A stretch of 34,151 nt of DNA from Bacteroidetes bacterium HGW-Bacteroidetes-3. GTDB lineage: Bacteria > Bacteroidota > Bacteroidia > Flavobacteriales > Flavobacteriaceae. How positions within the stretch are numbered: position 1 is the stretch's first letter; the number at the start of each line of letters is the position of its first letter. Made by a program: the position numbers and the translations under genes. The stretch covers positions 1 through 34,151 of the forward strand of contig PHDE01000012.1 in the NCBI GenBank assembly GCA_002842505.1, given 5' to 3'. The notes below the pieces were generated by a model. That model had not been told where the DNA came from. It made no database searches and saw nothing but the letters and a program-made list of their open reading frames with translations. This document shows positions 27,122-34,151 of the stretch, piece after piece.

Positions 27122-28476
27122 TAATTTTTTATTAGTTCAACTGAATCATCAACATCTTTCACCCTTACCACCAATATTGCTGCAATTAAAAATGAAATTC
27201 CGCTGACAACTAAAGCATAAATAGCATCTCCTCCATAAAAATATTTCACCATTGGTCCACCGATTAATGCATTGATAATTTGTGGGATTACAATAAAGAA
27301 ATTAAAAATTCCCATATAAACACCCATTTTTTTAGGTGGAATAGATCCTGCCAAAATTGCGTAAGGCATTGCTAAAATACTTGCCCAGGCAATTCCCACG
27401 CCAAGCATGGAAAGAATCAGCCAATTTTCATCTGGCATAAAATAGACTGAAATTAATCCGATTCCACCAATTACCAATGAAAAAGCATGGGTTCTTTTTC
27501 TGCCAAACTTTTTTGCAATTGCTGGTAAAAAGAAAGCATATACCGCTGAAACAGCATTGTAAACACCAAATAAAATACCCACCCAATCACCGGCAATATT
27601 GTAAGCCAAACTGTGATTGTCATCCAATGCCAATCCGTAAATATGATGTGCAATTGCAGGCGTTGCAAACACCCACATTCCAAACAAGCCAAACCAGGAA
27701 AAAAATTGAACCGAACTCAATTGTCGCATTGTTAAAGGCATTTTCCTGAAATCGGAAAATATATTTAACAAACTCGATTTTTCTTCAGCACCAACCTCAT
27801 CAAGCTTTGATTCCGGAAATTGTGCTATTTCTTCAGGAGAATATTCTTTAGTGGTAAATACCGTAATCAAAATACTGATGACTAAAACTGCGGCGCCAAT
27901 AATAAAGGAAAGGATTAAATTTGTTGGCACTTCACCAGCCGGCGCTTCGTTTAAAACGCCAAACCAATTTGTTAAAACATAAGGCAACCAAGAACCTACC
28001 ACAGCTCCTATACCTATTAATACAGTTTGAACACTAAATCCGAGTGTTCTTTGGTCTGAAGGCAAAATATCTGCCACCAAAGCCCTAAAAGGTTCCATGG
28101 CCACATTAAATGATGCGTCCATAATCATCAGCATTCCGGCGCCAACCCATAAGGAAGGCATAATAGCGATGAACATATCGGCGTTAGGCATTAACACCAA
28201 CCCAACAGATGCCAATAAGGCGCCAGTTAAAAAATAGGGACGTCTTCTTCCCAATTTCGTCCAAGTTCTGTCGCTGTAATAACCAATAATGGGTTGCACT
28301 ATTAAACCAGTTAAAGGCGCAACAATCCAAAACCAAGACAATTCATGGACATCGGCTCCAAAGTTTTGCAATATTCTACTGGCATTGGCATTTTGCAGCG
28401 CAAAACCCATTTGAATTCCGAGGAAACCAAAACTCATGTTCCAGATATCCCAGAAACTTAGTTTCCGTTTTTCCAT
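27121..28476 (-). CDS. MFS transporter, SLC45/sucrose-maltose type
   Basis: A 451-residue inner-membrane carrier with about twelve helices. The segment PIIGYYSDRTWTKLGRRRPYFLTG carries the GRRRP loop of the sucrose/maltose carriers (SLC45 and plant SUT relatives, GPH-like family), which are sugar:proton symporters. EPFRALVADILPSDQR and the second-half YAILAGSIPPKKMGVYMGIFN fit the same family. It is the first enzyme-arm gene, overlapping pgmB by one base, so it most likely imports maltose or short maltodextrins into the cytoplasm for phosphorolysis. The upstream gap is 486 nt and filled with heptad repeats. Substrate is inferred from neighbours. Confidence 0.88.
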   Translation of the reverse strand: MEKRKLSFWDIWNMSFGFLGIQMGFALQNANASRILQNFGADVHELSWFWIVAPLTGLIVQPIIGYYSDRTWTKLGRRRPYFLTGALLASVGLVLMPNADMFIAIMPSLWVGAGMLMIMDASFNVAMEPFRALVADILPSDQRTLGFSVQTVLIGIGAVVGSWLPYVLTNWFGVLNEAPAGEVPTNLILSFIIGAAVLVISILITVFTTKEYSPEEIAQFPESKLDEVGAEEKSSLLNIFSDFRKMPLTMRQLSSVQFFSWFGLFGMWVFATPAIAHHIYGLALDDNHSLAYNIAGDWVGILFGVYNAVSAVYAFFLPAIAKKFGRKRTHAFSLVIGGIGLISVYFMPDENWLILSMLGVGIAWASILAMPYAILAGSIPPKKMGVYMGIFNFFIVIPQIINALIGGPMVKYFYGGDAIYALVVSGISFLIAAILVVRVKDVDDSVELIKN

Positions 28477-28563
28477 AATGTTAGTGTTAAAAAAATAAAT
28501 AATACAACCTAAAGCCGATAAGCTTTAATTGTTTTTGTGTGAAGTGTGAAAAATAGTACGAGG

Positions 28564-28571
28564 CAAATATA
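28564..28571 (-). promoter_or_regulatory. Candidate -7 promoter element for the MFS-pgmB-GH65 operon
   Basis: On the minus strand this is TATATTTG, a perfect TAnnTTTG, 88 nt before the MFS gene start (28476). No TTG is seen at the -33 position. An 8-nt palindrome CAACGTTG at 28641-28648 lies farther upstream and shares AACGTT with the two sites before susC. Confidence 0.35.
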
Positions 28572-28657
28572 TAAATTAATTTTTAAGTTGGAAGTTTTTT
28601 GAAATAAGATTTTAGCAAAAAAATCAACAATTTAGCACTACAACGTTGGAGTTATGA

Positions 28658-28804
28658 AGTTGAAGGCTGAAGGCTGAAAGCTGAAGGCTGAAAGCTGAAG
28701 GCTGAAAGCTGAAGGCTGAAAGCTGAAGGCTGAAGACTGAAAGCTGAAAGCTGAAGGCTGAAAGCTGAAGGCTGAAGACTGAAAGCTGAAAGCTGAAGGC
28801 TAAT
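28658..28804. repeat. RRCTGAA heptad array
   Basis: Nineteen consecutive units of RRCTGAA (AGCTGAA, GGCTGAA or GACTGAA) run without interruption from 28665 to 28797, flanked by degenerate units AGTTGAA and GGCTAAT. Early units alternate GG and AG, giving a 14-nt period; later units form a 42-nt block at 28735-28776 that starts again at 28777. It lies in the 486-nt gap (28477-28962) between the regulator and transporter genes. Translation of it gives only a repetitive QLSAFSF peptide, which I treat as spurious. Confidence 0.92.
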
Positions 28805-28878
28805 ACTATTATTTGTATTTTAAAGAATAAAAGGTAGTATCCAATAAACTGTGTAAACATAAAAAATCTCGGGGTTCA

Positions 28879-28962
28879 AGAACTTTAAGCTTTGAACTTT
28901 GAACTTTGAACTTTGAACTTTGAACTTTCAGCTTTGAGCTTTGAGCTTTGAGCTTTGAGCTT
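28879..28962. repeat. TGARCTT heptad array abutting the lacI stop
   Basis: Twelve 7-nt units: AGAACTT, TAAGCTT, five TGAACTT, TCAGCTT, then four TGAGCTT. The last unit ends at the base next to the stop codon of the LacI-type gene (28963-28965). On the minus strand the units read AAGTTCA and AAGCTCA, and a rotation of these (TCAAAGC) differs from a rotation of the neighbouring array (TGAAAGC) by one base. Confidence 0.9.
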
Positions 28963-29985
28963 TTAACTATCAAGCGTCGATTTCCTGATTTTTAAATTGG
29001 TTGAAATAACTACTTTTTGAAATTCCTTTGGAGCTGTATTCTCAATTCTGTTTATTAATAATTCCGCGACTTGTTTGCCCATTAAAAATCCGTGTTGCTC
29101 AACACAAGTTAAAGGAGGATCGGTAAATTCAGAAATTAATCCGCTTGTGAAACCAATAATAGCAATATCATCAGGAATTGACAAACCCTTTTCTTTGGCA
29201 ATTTTTAAAGCGATGGCTGCATAAATTTCGTTAACGGCCAAAATGGCATCTGGCGGATTGGCCACATTAATGACTTCTTTTATTTGTTCATATAAGTCCA
29301 AATTGTCATCAATTTTATAAATCAGGCTTTCATCAATAGGGATTTTATGGCTTTTTAATGACTTTATGAAACCTTCTGTTCGCAAGGAACCTACCGTAAT
29401 AAAATCTTGGGTTGTTAACAATGCAATTCGTTTTGAACCTATTTCAATTAAATGGTTGGCTGCTTTAAATGCCCCTCCAATATCGTCAATAATCACCTTA
29501 TCGCACTTGATGTCATCATTGATTCTGTCAAACAACACCAACGGAAAATCATCATTAATAATGGCATTAAAATGGTTAAAATTTTGATTTTGCTGCGTTT
29601 CCCTGGCAATGGAAACAATCAATCCGTCCACGCTTCCATTGGTGAGCACGCCCATATTGGAAACTTCCTTTTCATAAGATTCATTGGACAAACATACCAT
29701 TACATTGTATCCCTTTTCGGTGGCATATTTTTCAATGCCATTGATGACCGTTGAAAAAAAATGGTGCACAATTTCTGGAATAATAACCCCAATAACCGAT
29801 GTTTTTTGGTTCCGAAGCTGTAAGGCTAAATTGTTGGGTTTGTAGTTATAAAAATCGGCGAAAGCCTTGATTTTTCCACGGGTTTCTTCACTAATTTCGT
29901 GGCTGTCTTTTAAAGCTTTTGAAACCGTAGATATGGATACTCCAAATTCTCTTGCAATTTTTTTTAGGGTTATTCTTGGTTTCAT
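28963..29985 (-). CDS. LacI-family transcriptional regulator
   Basis: A 340-residue DNA-binding regulator. Residues 4-58 form the LacI helix-turn-helix and hinge (ITLKKIAREFGVSISTVSKAL, then NYKPNNLALQLRNQKT). From about 60 onward is a periplasmic-binding-protein-like sensor domain with SVIGVIIPEIVHHFFSTVINGIE, GLIVSIARET, LVLFDRIND, AIIGFTSGLISEFTDPPLT and VEQHGFLMGKQVAELL. It lies between the enzyme arm (same strand) and susC (divergent), so it most likely senses a maltodextrin and controls both. Candidate operators AACGTTTGCG lie before susC. Bacteroides uses the membrane regulator SusR for this job instead. The effector is not known. Confidence 0.92.
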   Translation of the reverse strand: MKPRITLKKIAREFGVSISTVSKALKDSHEISEETRGKIKAFADFYNYKPNNLALQLRNQKTSVIGVIIPEIVHHFFSTVINGIEKYATEKGYNVMVCLSNESYEKEVSNMGVLTNGSVDGLIVSIARETQQNQNFNHFNAIINDDFPLVLFDRINDDIKCDKVIIDDIGGAFKAANHLIEIGSKRIALLTTQDFITVGSLRTEGFIKSLKSHKIPIDESLIYKIDDNLDLYEQIKEVINVANPPDAILAVNEIYAAIALKIAKEKGLSIPDDIAIIGFTSGLISEFTDPPLTCVEQHGFLMGKQVAELLINRIENTAPKEFQKVVISTNLKIRKSTLDS

Positions 29986-30013
29986 CTGTTTAAATTTTAT
30001 TTTTTAGCGGTAA

Positions 30014-30029
30014 TCCCGAAAATTCGGGA
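30014..30029. repeat. TCCCGAA inverted repeat before lacI
   Basis: TCCCGAA (30014-30020) and TTCGGGA (30023-30029) are perfect inverted arms two bases apart, 29 nt before the regulator's ATG. It lacks the central CG usual for LacI-family operators, so it may be an interspersed palindrome or a site for another protein. Confidence 0.45.
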
Positions 30030-30095
30030 CTGTTCGCCATTAATCATTCCTTTGTATGTCAAAATTTGAAATGCTCGTTTCATTTGTTTGTTGTA

Positions 30096-30200
30096 GTTGA
30101 AAGGTTAAAGTCTAAAGTTAAAAGTCTAAAGCTGAAAGGTTAAAGTCTAAAGGCTAAAATCGTAAATCATAAATCGTAAATCTTAAATCTTAAATTAAAA
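30096..30200. repeat. Heptad tract upstream of the LacI-type gene
   Basis: Fifteen 7-nt steps: GTTGAAA, GGTTAAA, GTCTAAA, GTTAAAA, GTCTAAA, GCTGAAA, GGTTAAA, GTCTAAA, GGCTAAA, then ATCGTAA, ATCATAA, ATCGTAA, ATCTTAA, ATCTTAA, ATTAAAA. The unit type changes abruptly at 30159 with no loss of register. It lies in the 582-nt regulator-susC gap. Confidence 0.85.
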
Positions 30201-30270
30201 ATCAACCCTAGTTTTTTGTGTTTTTTTTCACTTTAATCATTTAAAAAATAGTATAAACAATGATTCTTTA

Positions 30271-30278
30271 CAAATATA
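30271..30278 (-). promoter_or_regulatory. Candidate -7 element for the LacI-type gene
   Basis: Minus-strand TATATTTG is a perfect TAnnTTTG. If used, the leader would be about 280 nt and would contain the heptad tract and the TCCCGAA palindrome. No TTG -33 is seen, and AT-rich DNA gives such matches by chance. Confidence 0.3.
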
Positions 30279-30404
30279 AACTTTATAGTTAAAAATGAAG
30301 TGATTTTAGGCGGAACAATTATATAAAAAGTCATTAATAATTCAAAAAATCAGCTTACTTGTGAAATTTAAACTAAAAATCCTAAAAATAAGTCGCTAAA
30401 CTCT

Positions 30405-30445
30405 AACGTTTGCGTAAAAAAGTTACAAACACGAAAACGTTTGCG
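30405..30445. promoter_or_regulatory. Two candidate LacI-type operator sites upstream of susC
   Basis: AACGTTTGCG occurs at 30405-30414 and again at 30436-30445, start to start 31 nt, which is close to three helical turns. Both extend to TTTGCG followed by T/A-AAA, and the second forms a near-dyad (AACGTTT, GCG, AAACTTT). This resembles LacI-family operators, which have a CG-containing centre with flanking TTT and AAA. They lie 123-163 nt before the susC ATG. Confidence 0.5.
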
Positions 30446-30472
30446 AAACTTTAAAAATAACATTTATCATTG
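30441..30472 (+). promoter_or_regulatory. Possible susC promoter overlapping operator 2
   Basis: TTG at 30441-30443, a 21-nt spacer, and TATCATTG at 30465-30472 (one mismatch to TAnnTTTG) fit the Bacteroidota -33/-7 layout. The TTG falls inside the second AACGTTTGCG copy, so a bound repressor would block it. The implied leader is about 90 nt. Confidence 0.3.
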
Positions 30473-30567
30473 TTAAATATATGTTAACTCCATAACTTCA
30501 CGCTGTGAAAAGTAAAAAATAGTACAAGTATTTAAAACAAACTTAATTATTAATTAACTTAAAATAG

Positions 30568-33519
30568 ATGAAAAATTTTAAAATTTTTTTGTTTAATGTC
30601 ATGCTTCTTTTGCCTTTGGTGATGTTTGCCCAGCAAACTGTTAAAGGAAAAGTTACAGAAGCAACAGGCGGTACAGCACTGCCTGGAGTTGGCGTTATTA
30701 TTAAAGGAACCACTGTAGGTACCGCAACTGATTTTGATGGAAACTATACGTTGGAAAAAGTGAAGCCAGGCGATGTTTTGGTTTTCTCTTATGTTGGGTT
30801 CAATACCCAATCTATTACTGTGGGAGCAAATAACACTATCAATGTTGTTTTAGTTGAAAACACAGAATCTTTAGAAGAAGTTGTGATTATTGGTTATGGT
30901 ACTACTACCATTAAAGATGCAACAGGCTCGGTAGCGGCTGTTACCGCAAAAGATTTTAATAAAGGAAATATTGTGACTCCTGCCAGCCTTATTCAAGGGC
31001 GTGTTGCGGGTGTTGACATTGTTTCTGACGGAGCGCCAGGTGGTGGATCTGTTATTAGAATTAGAGGTGGCTCTTCTTTAGGTGCATCTAACGATCCATT
31101 GATTGTAATTGACGGATTGCCTATTTCGAATTCAACTGTTGGAGGATCAACTTCTATATTGTCTTCCATAAATCCAAATGACATTGAATCATTTTCCATT
31201 TTAAAAGATGCATCTGCAACAGCCATTTATGGTTCACGGGCATCAAACGGGGTAATTATCATCACCACAAAAAAAGGAAAACAAAATTTTCAAGTTGACG
31301 TAAATCTAAAAACTGGTTATCAAACCTTGGTTGACAAAATTAATGTATTCAGTGCCGCTGATTATAGAAATTTAATTGCCGACAGAGTGGCGGCAGGACA
31401 AACCGGCATTAGTGTTGAACAATTGGGAACAGCCAACACAGATTGGCAAGATGAAATTTATCAAGAAGAGTTAACCTATGACAATTCCATTTCCTTAAGT
31501 GGCGCAATTCTTGAAAACTTGCCTGCAAGACTTTCAATTGGAAATACCTACCAGCCAGGTTTAAGAAAAACATCGAAATTTGAAAGAACTTCTGCAGCTT
31601 TAAACTTAAACCCAAAATTTTTTAAGGAATCTTTGAAAGTTAATTTAAATTTAAATGCCAGTTCTGAGAAAAACAGATTTGCTGATGGCGTTGAGGGATC
31701 TGCTTTATCTTTTGACCCAACACAACCTGTTTATGACCCAACTTCACCGTTTGGCGGCTTCTTTGAATACCACCAAAATGGAGAACCTGATAATGCGCCT
31801 AGAAACCCACTTGCAAGTTTATTACAAAGAAGAAATACCAGTGTGGTTGAAAGATTGTTTGGTAATCTTGAACTTGATTACAAATTTGAATTTTTGCCAG
31901 AATTAAGGGCAGTTGTTAACTTAGGATACGACAATTCTAACGGTGAAGGATCCAATGTCCTTTCAGACCAAAGCATTAACGGATTCAGAACCGGAGTAAA
32001 TACTCCATTTTTAGGATCTTCCTCAAAATATACAAGTGACAGAAAAAACACCTTGTTAGATGCCTATTTAGTTTATAACAAAGCGTTGAAAAATGTAAAT
32101 ATTGAAGTTACCGGTGGTTATTCTTATCAAAAATTTGAAGGTGAAGACTTTAATACTGGAAACACCATTGACCCAGATGCCGTATCTGATGTTAATACGT
32201 TTCCTGATGTTGTTTTAATCGGTTTCTTCGGAAGAACAAATCTTGGTTTCTTCGATAAATATTTATTGACCTTATCTTACAGAAGAGACGGAACATCAAG
32301 ATTCAGTAAAGACAATCGTTGGGGTAATTTCCCTGCCGCAGCTTTGGCGTGGAAAATTAGCGAAGAAGATTTCTTAAAAGATTCCAACACACTTTCTACC
32401 CTTAAACTTAGATTGGGTTGGGGTATTACAGGCCAACAAGATATTCCTGCTTCTTATGCCTATTTGGGCAGATATTTAACAGGCGATGCCGTTTCTCAAT
32501 ACATTTTTGGAAGTGTGCCAATGGTGGTGGGAATCCCTCAATCAAGGTTTGAAGATATCAAATGGGAAGAGACCACCACTTACAATGCCGGTTTCGATTT
32601 TGGTTTTGCAAATGACAGAATTACTGGTTCAGCCGAAGTTTATTTAAAAGAATCTAAAGATTTATTGGCAAATGTTGCCGTGGCCGACGGTTCTAACTTC
32701 AGCAATGCAGGATGGCAAAATATTGGAAAATTCACTTCAAAAGGTCTTGAATTTTCTATTGGCGCCGATATTGTAAAAACTACCGATTTAAATTGGAACG
32801 CAAACTATAACATCAATTTAAACAGGACTGAAATTGATCAATTGGCTTTGGGCCAAGACCTTGAAGTTGGTGGGATTGCAGGTGGAACAGGTTCAAGAAT
32901 TCAGGTTCACAGAGAAGGTTTCTCCCCATATTCCTATTTTGTTTTTAAACAATTATATGACACCGCAGGAAAACCAATTGAAGGCGCTTATGTTGATCTT
33001 AACCAAGATGGTATTGTGAATTCAAGCGACCGATACATTTACAAAAAACCAAGTGCCGATATTACGATGGGATTCCAATCATCAATTGATTATAAAAACT
33101 TTGATTTGGCATTCAATTTAAGGGCAAGCATTGGAAATTATAATTACAATAATGTGAATTCAGACAGGGCACAATACAACGATTTACAGGCTACCACAGC
33201 TTTAGGAAATTTACCTACCTCTGTTTTGGAATCTAATTTTGTTGAAACCAGCAATGTGCTAATTTCTGATTATTTTATTGAAAATGCTTCTTTCCTTAAA
33301 ATGGACAACTTATCATTTGGATATACCTTCAATAAATTTAAAAAAGATTTATCAAGTATCCATTTATATGGAGGCGTACAAAATGTATTTACCATTACAA
33401 ATTACAGTGGTTTAGATCCTGAAATTTTCGGCGATCCTTCAAATAATAACTATGGGATAGATAATACTTATTATCCTAGGGCAAGAACATTCTTGATGGG
33501 CGCTAACATTAAATTTTAA
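30568..33519 (+). CDS. susC: SusC-family TonB-dependent outer-membrane receptor
   Basis: The outer-membrane channel of the starch-uptake pair, importing maltodextrins with energy from TonB. The 983 residues start with a signal peptide (FLFNVMLLLPLVMFAQ). An N-terminal carboxypeptidase-D-like beta domain follows (VKGKVTEATGGTALPGVGVI to about residue 105), then the Bacteroidota TonB-box-like EEVVIIGYGTT, the plug (SLIQGRVAGVDIVSD, VIRIRGGSSLGASNDPLIVIDG, ILKDASATAIYGSRASNGVI) and a 22-strand-type barrel. It ends in YPRARTFLMGANIKF with the terminal aromatic residue needed for barrel assembly. susD follows after 14 nt. The nearby LacI gene is divergent. Substrate is inferred from the surrounding amylases. 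Confidence 0.95.
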   Translation: MKNFKIFLFNVMLLLPLVMFAQQTVKGKVTEATGGTALPGVGVIIKGTTVGTATDFDGNYTLEKVKPGDVLVFSYVGFNTQSITVGANNTINVVLVENTESLEEVVIIGYGTTTIKDATGSVAAVTAKDFNKGNIVTPASLIQGRVAGVDIVSDGAPGGGSVIRIRGGSSLGASNDPLIVIDGLPISNSTVGGSTSILSSINPNDIESFSILKDASATAIYGSRASNGVIIITTKKGKQNFQVDVNLKTGYQTLVDKINVFSAADYRNLIADRVAAGQTGISVEQLGTANTDWQDEIYQEELTYDNSISLSGAILENLPARLSIGNTYQPGLRKTSKFERTSAALNLNPKFFKESLKVNLNLNASSEKNRFADGVEGSALSFDPTQPVYDPTSPFGGFFEYHQNGEPDNAPRNPLASLLQRRNTSVVERLFGNLELDYKFEFLPELRAVVNLGYDNSNGEGSNVLSDQSINGFRTGVNTPFLGSSSKYTSDRKNTLLDAYLVYNKALKNVNIEVTGGYSYQKFEGEDFNTGNTIDPDAVSDVNTFPDVVLIGFFGRTNLGFFDKYLLTLSYRRDGTSRFSKDNRWGNFPAAALAWKISEEDFLKDSNTLSTLKLRLGWGITGQQDIPASYAYLGRYLTGDAVSQYIFGSVPMVVGIPQSRFEDIKWEETTTYNAGFDFGFANDRITGSAEVYLKESKDLLANVAVADGSNFSNAGWQNIGKFTSKGLEFSIGADIVKTTDLNWNANYNINLNRTEIDQLALGQDLEVGGIAGGTGSRIQVHREGFSPYSYFVFKQLYDTAGKPIEGAYVDLNQDGIVNSSDRYIYKKPSADITMGFQSSIDYKNFDLAFNLRASIGNYNYNNVNSDRAQYNDLQATTALGNLPTSVLESNFVETSNVLISDYFIENASFLKMDNLSFGYTFNKFKKDLSSIHLYGGVQNVFTITNYSGLDPEIFGDPSNNNYGIDNTYYPRARTFLMGANIKF

Positions 33520-33533
33520 TAAAACACACGAAA

Positions 33534-34151
33534 ATGAAAACAAAAAATATATATAAATTTTATTTCTTTTTTGGATTGTTATTCATTCTTAGTGCCTGCA
33601 CTGATGATTTGAACGTAACGCCAAAAGATGACGATGAATTTTTATCGGAAGCATTTTATGCTAAACCTACTGCATACAAACAGGCACTTGCGGGAATTTA
33701 CGGAAACCTTTCATTAACCGGAACCGGAGGACCTGGAACTTCAAACCTACAAGGTATTGATGCAGGTACAAGTCAATATATGAGATCATTGTGGTATTTA
33801 GAAGATTTATCTGCTGATGAGCCAATTTGGTCTTATGAAAATGACGAAGGCGGTGCCGTAAGGGAAATCCAACGCAATACTTGGGGACCAAACAACACTA
33901 TTTTATTAGGTTTTTTCAGCAGGGCAATGTTTTCAGTTGCTTTGGCAAATGAGTTTTTAAGACAATCAGAACCTGGAATTATAGAAGCAAGAGGCCATAC
34001 GGCTGCGGTTGGAAATGACGTTGCGGCTTACAGGGCAGAAGCAAGATTGTTAAGGGCTTTAGCCTACTATCACTTAATGGATTTATTTGGAAAAGCGCCT
34101 TTTGTAACTGAAAATGACCCTATTGGAACTTTCCAAGGACCTCAATATGAC
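33534..34151 (+). CDS. susD: SusD/RagB-family glycan-binding lipoprotein, 5' part
   Basis: Only the first 206 codons are in the window, and the frame is open to its last base. The protein begins with a lipoprotein signal (YFFFGLLFILSAC, lipid Cys22) followed by TDDLNVTPKDDDEF; the acidic run just after the Cys fits a surface-export signal. SusD-family marks are the region EAFYAKPTAYKQALAGIYGNL near residues 42-62 and AEARLLRALAYYHLMDLFGKAPFV near 168-191, part of the TPR-like helical core. It would sit on the cell surface as the lid of the SusC channel and bind alpha-glucans. The 14-nt spacing to susC indicates one transcript; susE/F-like genes may follow outside the window. Confidence 0.93.
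   Translation, partial: MKTKNIYKFYFFFGLLFILSACTDDLNVTPKDDDEFLSEAFYAKPTAYKQALAGIYGNLSLTGTGGPGTSNLQGIDAGTSQYMRSLWYLEDLSADEPIWSYENDEGGAVREIQRNTWGPNNTILLGFFSRAMFSVALANEFLRQSEPGIIEARGHTAAVGNDVAAYRAEARLLRALAYYHLMDLFGKAPFVTENDPIGTFQGPQYD

Noticed and set aside
28665-28797. Possible CRISPR array
   Set aside because: Units are seven bases and directly abutting, with no spacers, and there are no cas genes nearby.
28624-28860. 78-codon frame on the minus strand giving a QLSAFSF-type repetitive peptide
   Set aside because: It is simply the translation of the 7-nt array: seven bases in three frames give a seven-residue repeat. No start context, domain or conservation argues for a protein.
28547-30528. 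Shared AAAAATAGTAC before the MFS gene and before susC as a regulatory box
   Set aside because: The two copies face opposite ways relative to their genes, and the string is AT-rich enough to recur by chance.

Overview
The window looks like chromosome from a marine- or soil-type member of the Flavobacteriaceae (Bacteroidota). The evidence is its AT-rich DNA, the gliding/type IX secretion genes gldJ and porV, several Bacteroidota-type TAnnTTTG -7 promoter elements, lipoproteins with short lipoboxes, and a SusC/SusD pair.

Region 1 (1-14.3 kb) is conserved core. It holds the 3' end of an LptF/LptG permease, an EamA transporter, accA and a bifunctional NAD(P)HX repair enzyme, all on +. A KAS III-like enzyme, a group III truncated haemoglobin, cdd and porV follow on -. 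Then come gldJ and murF on +, and a glycolytic group pfkA-gap-sugar kinase on -. In Flavobacterium johnsoniae the sortase gene porU lies between porV and gldJ; here only 734 nt of apparently non-coding DNA separates them.

Region 2 (14.4 kb to the end) is an alpha-glucan (starch/glycogen/maltodextrin) utilisation locus. One arm, on -, reads in transcription order: LacI-type regulator, MFS sugar transporter, beta-phosphoglucomutase, GH65 maltose phosphorylase, SusA-like GH13, a 253-nt gap, GH31, GH13 lipoprotein, GH97 (SusB-like), GH13 lipoprotein. The other arm, on +, is susC followed by a susD cut off by the window edge. The inferred flow is: SusCD binds and imports maltodextrins across the outer membrane; GH13, GH31 and GH97 enzymes cut them to maltose and glucose; the MFS protein moves sugar into the cytoplasm; maltose phosphorylase gives glucose plus beta-glucose-1-phosphate; and PgmB makes glucose-6-phosphate for glycolysis. 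pfkA and gap lie directly downstream. A LacI regulator, rather than the SusR of Bacteroides, sits divergently from susC. Two copies of AACGTTTGCG, 31 nt apart, lie in front of susC.

The least explained material is intergenic. Five tracts with a strict 7-nt period (2591-2743, 5482-5523, 28658-28804, 28879-28962, 30096-30200) have different unit sequences but the same period, and several abut start or stop codons. There is also a GTAG-headed 20-nt perfect palindrome resembling a REP element (14430-14453), a 20-bp perfect hairpin (14321-14363), and a paired CGCAA repeat (22118-22153). No tRNA, rRNA, CRISPR array, transposase or integrase was recognised.
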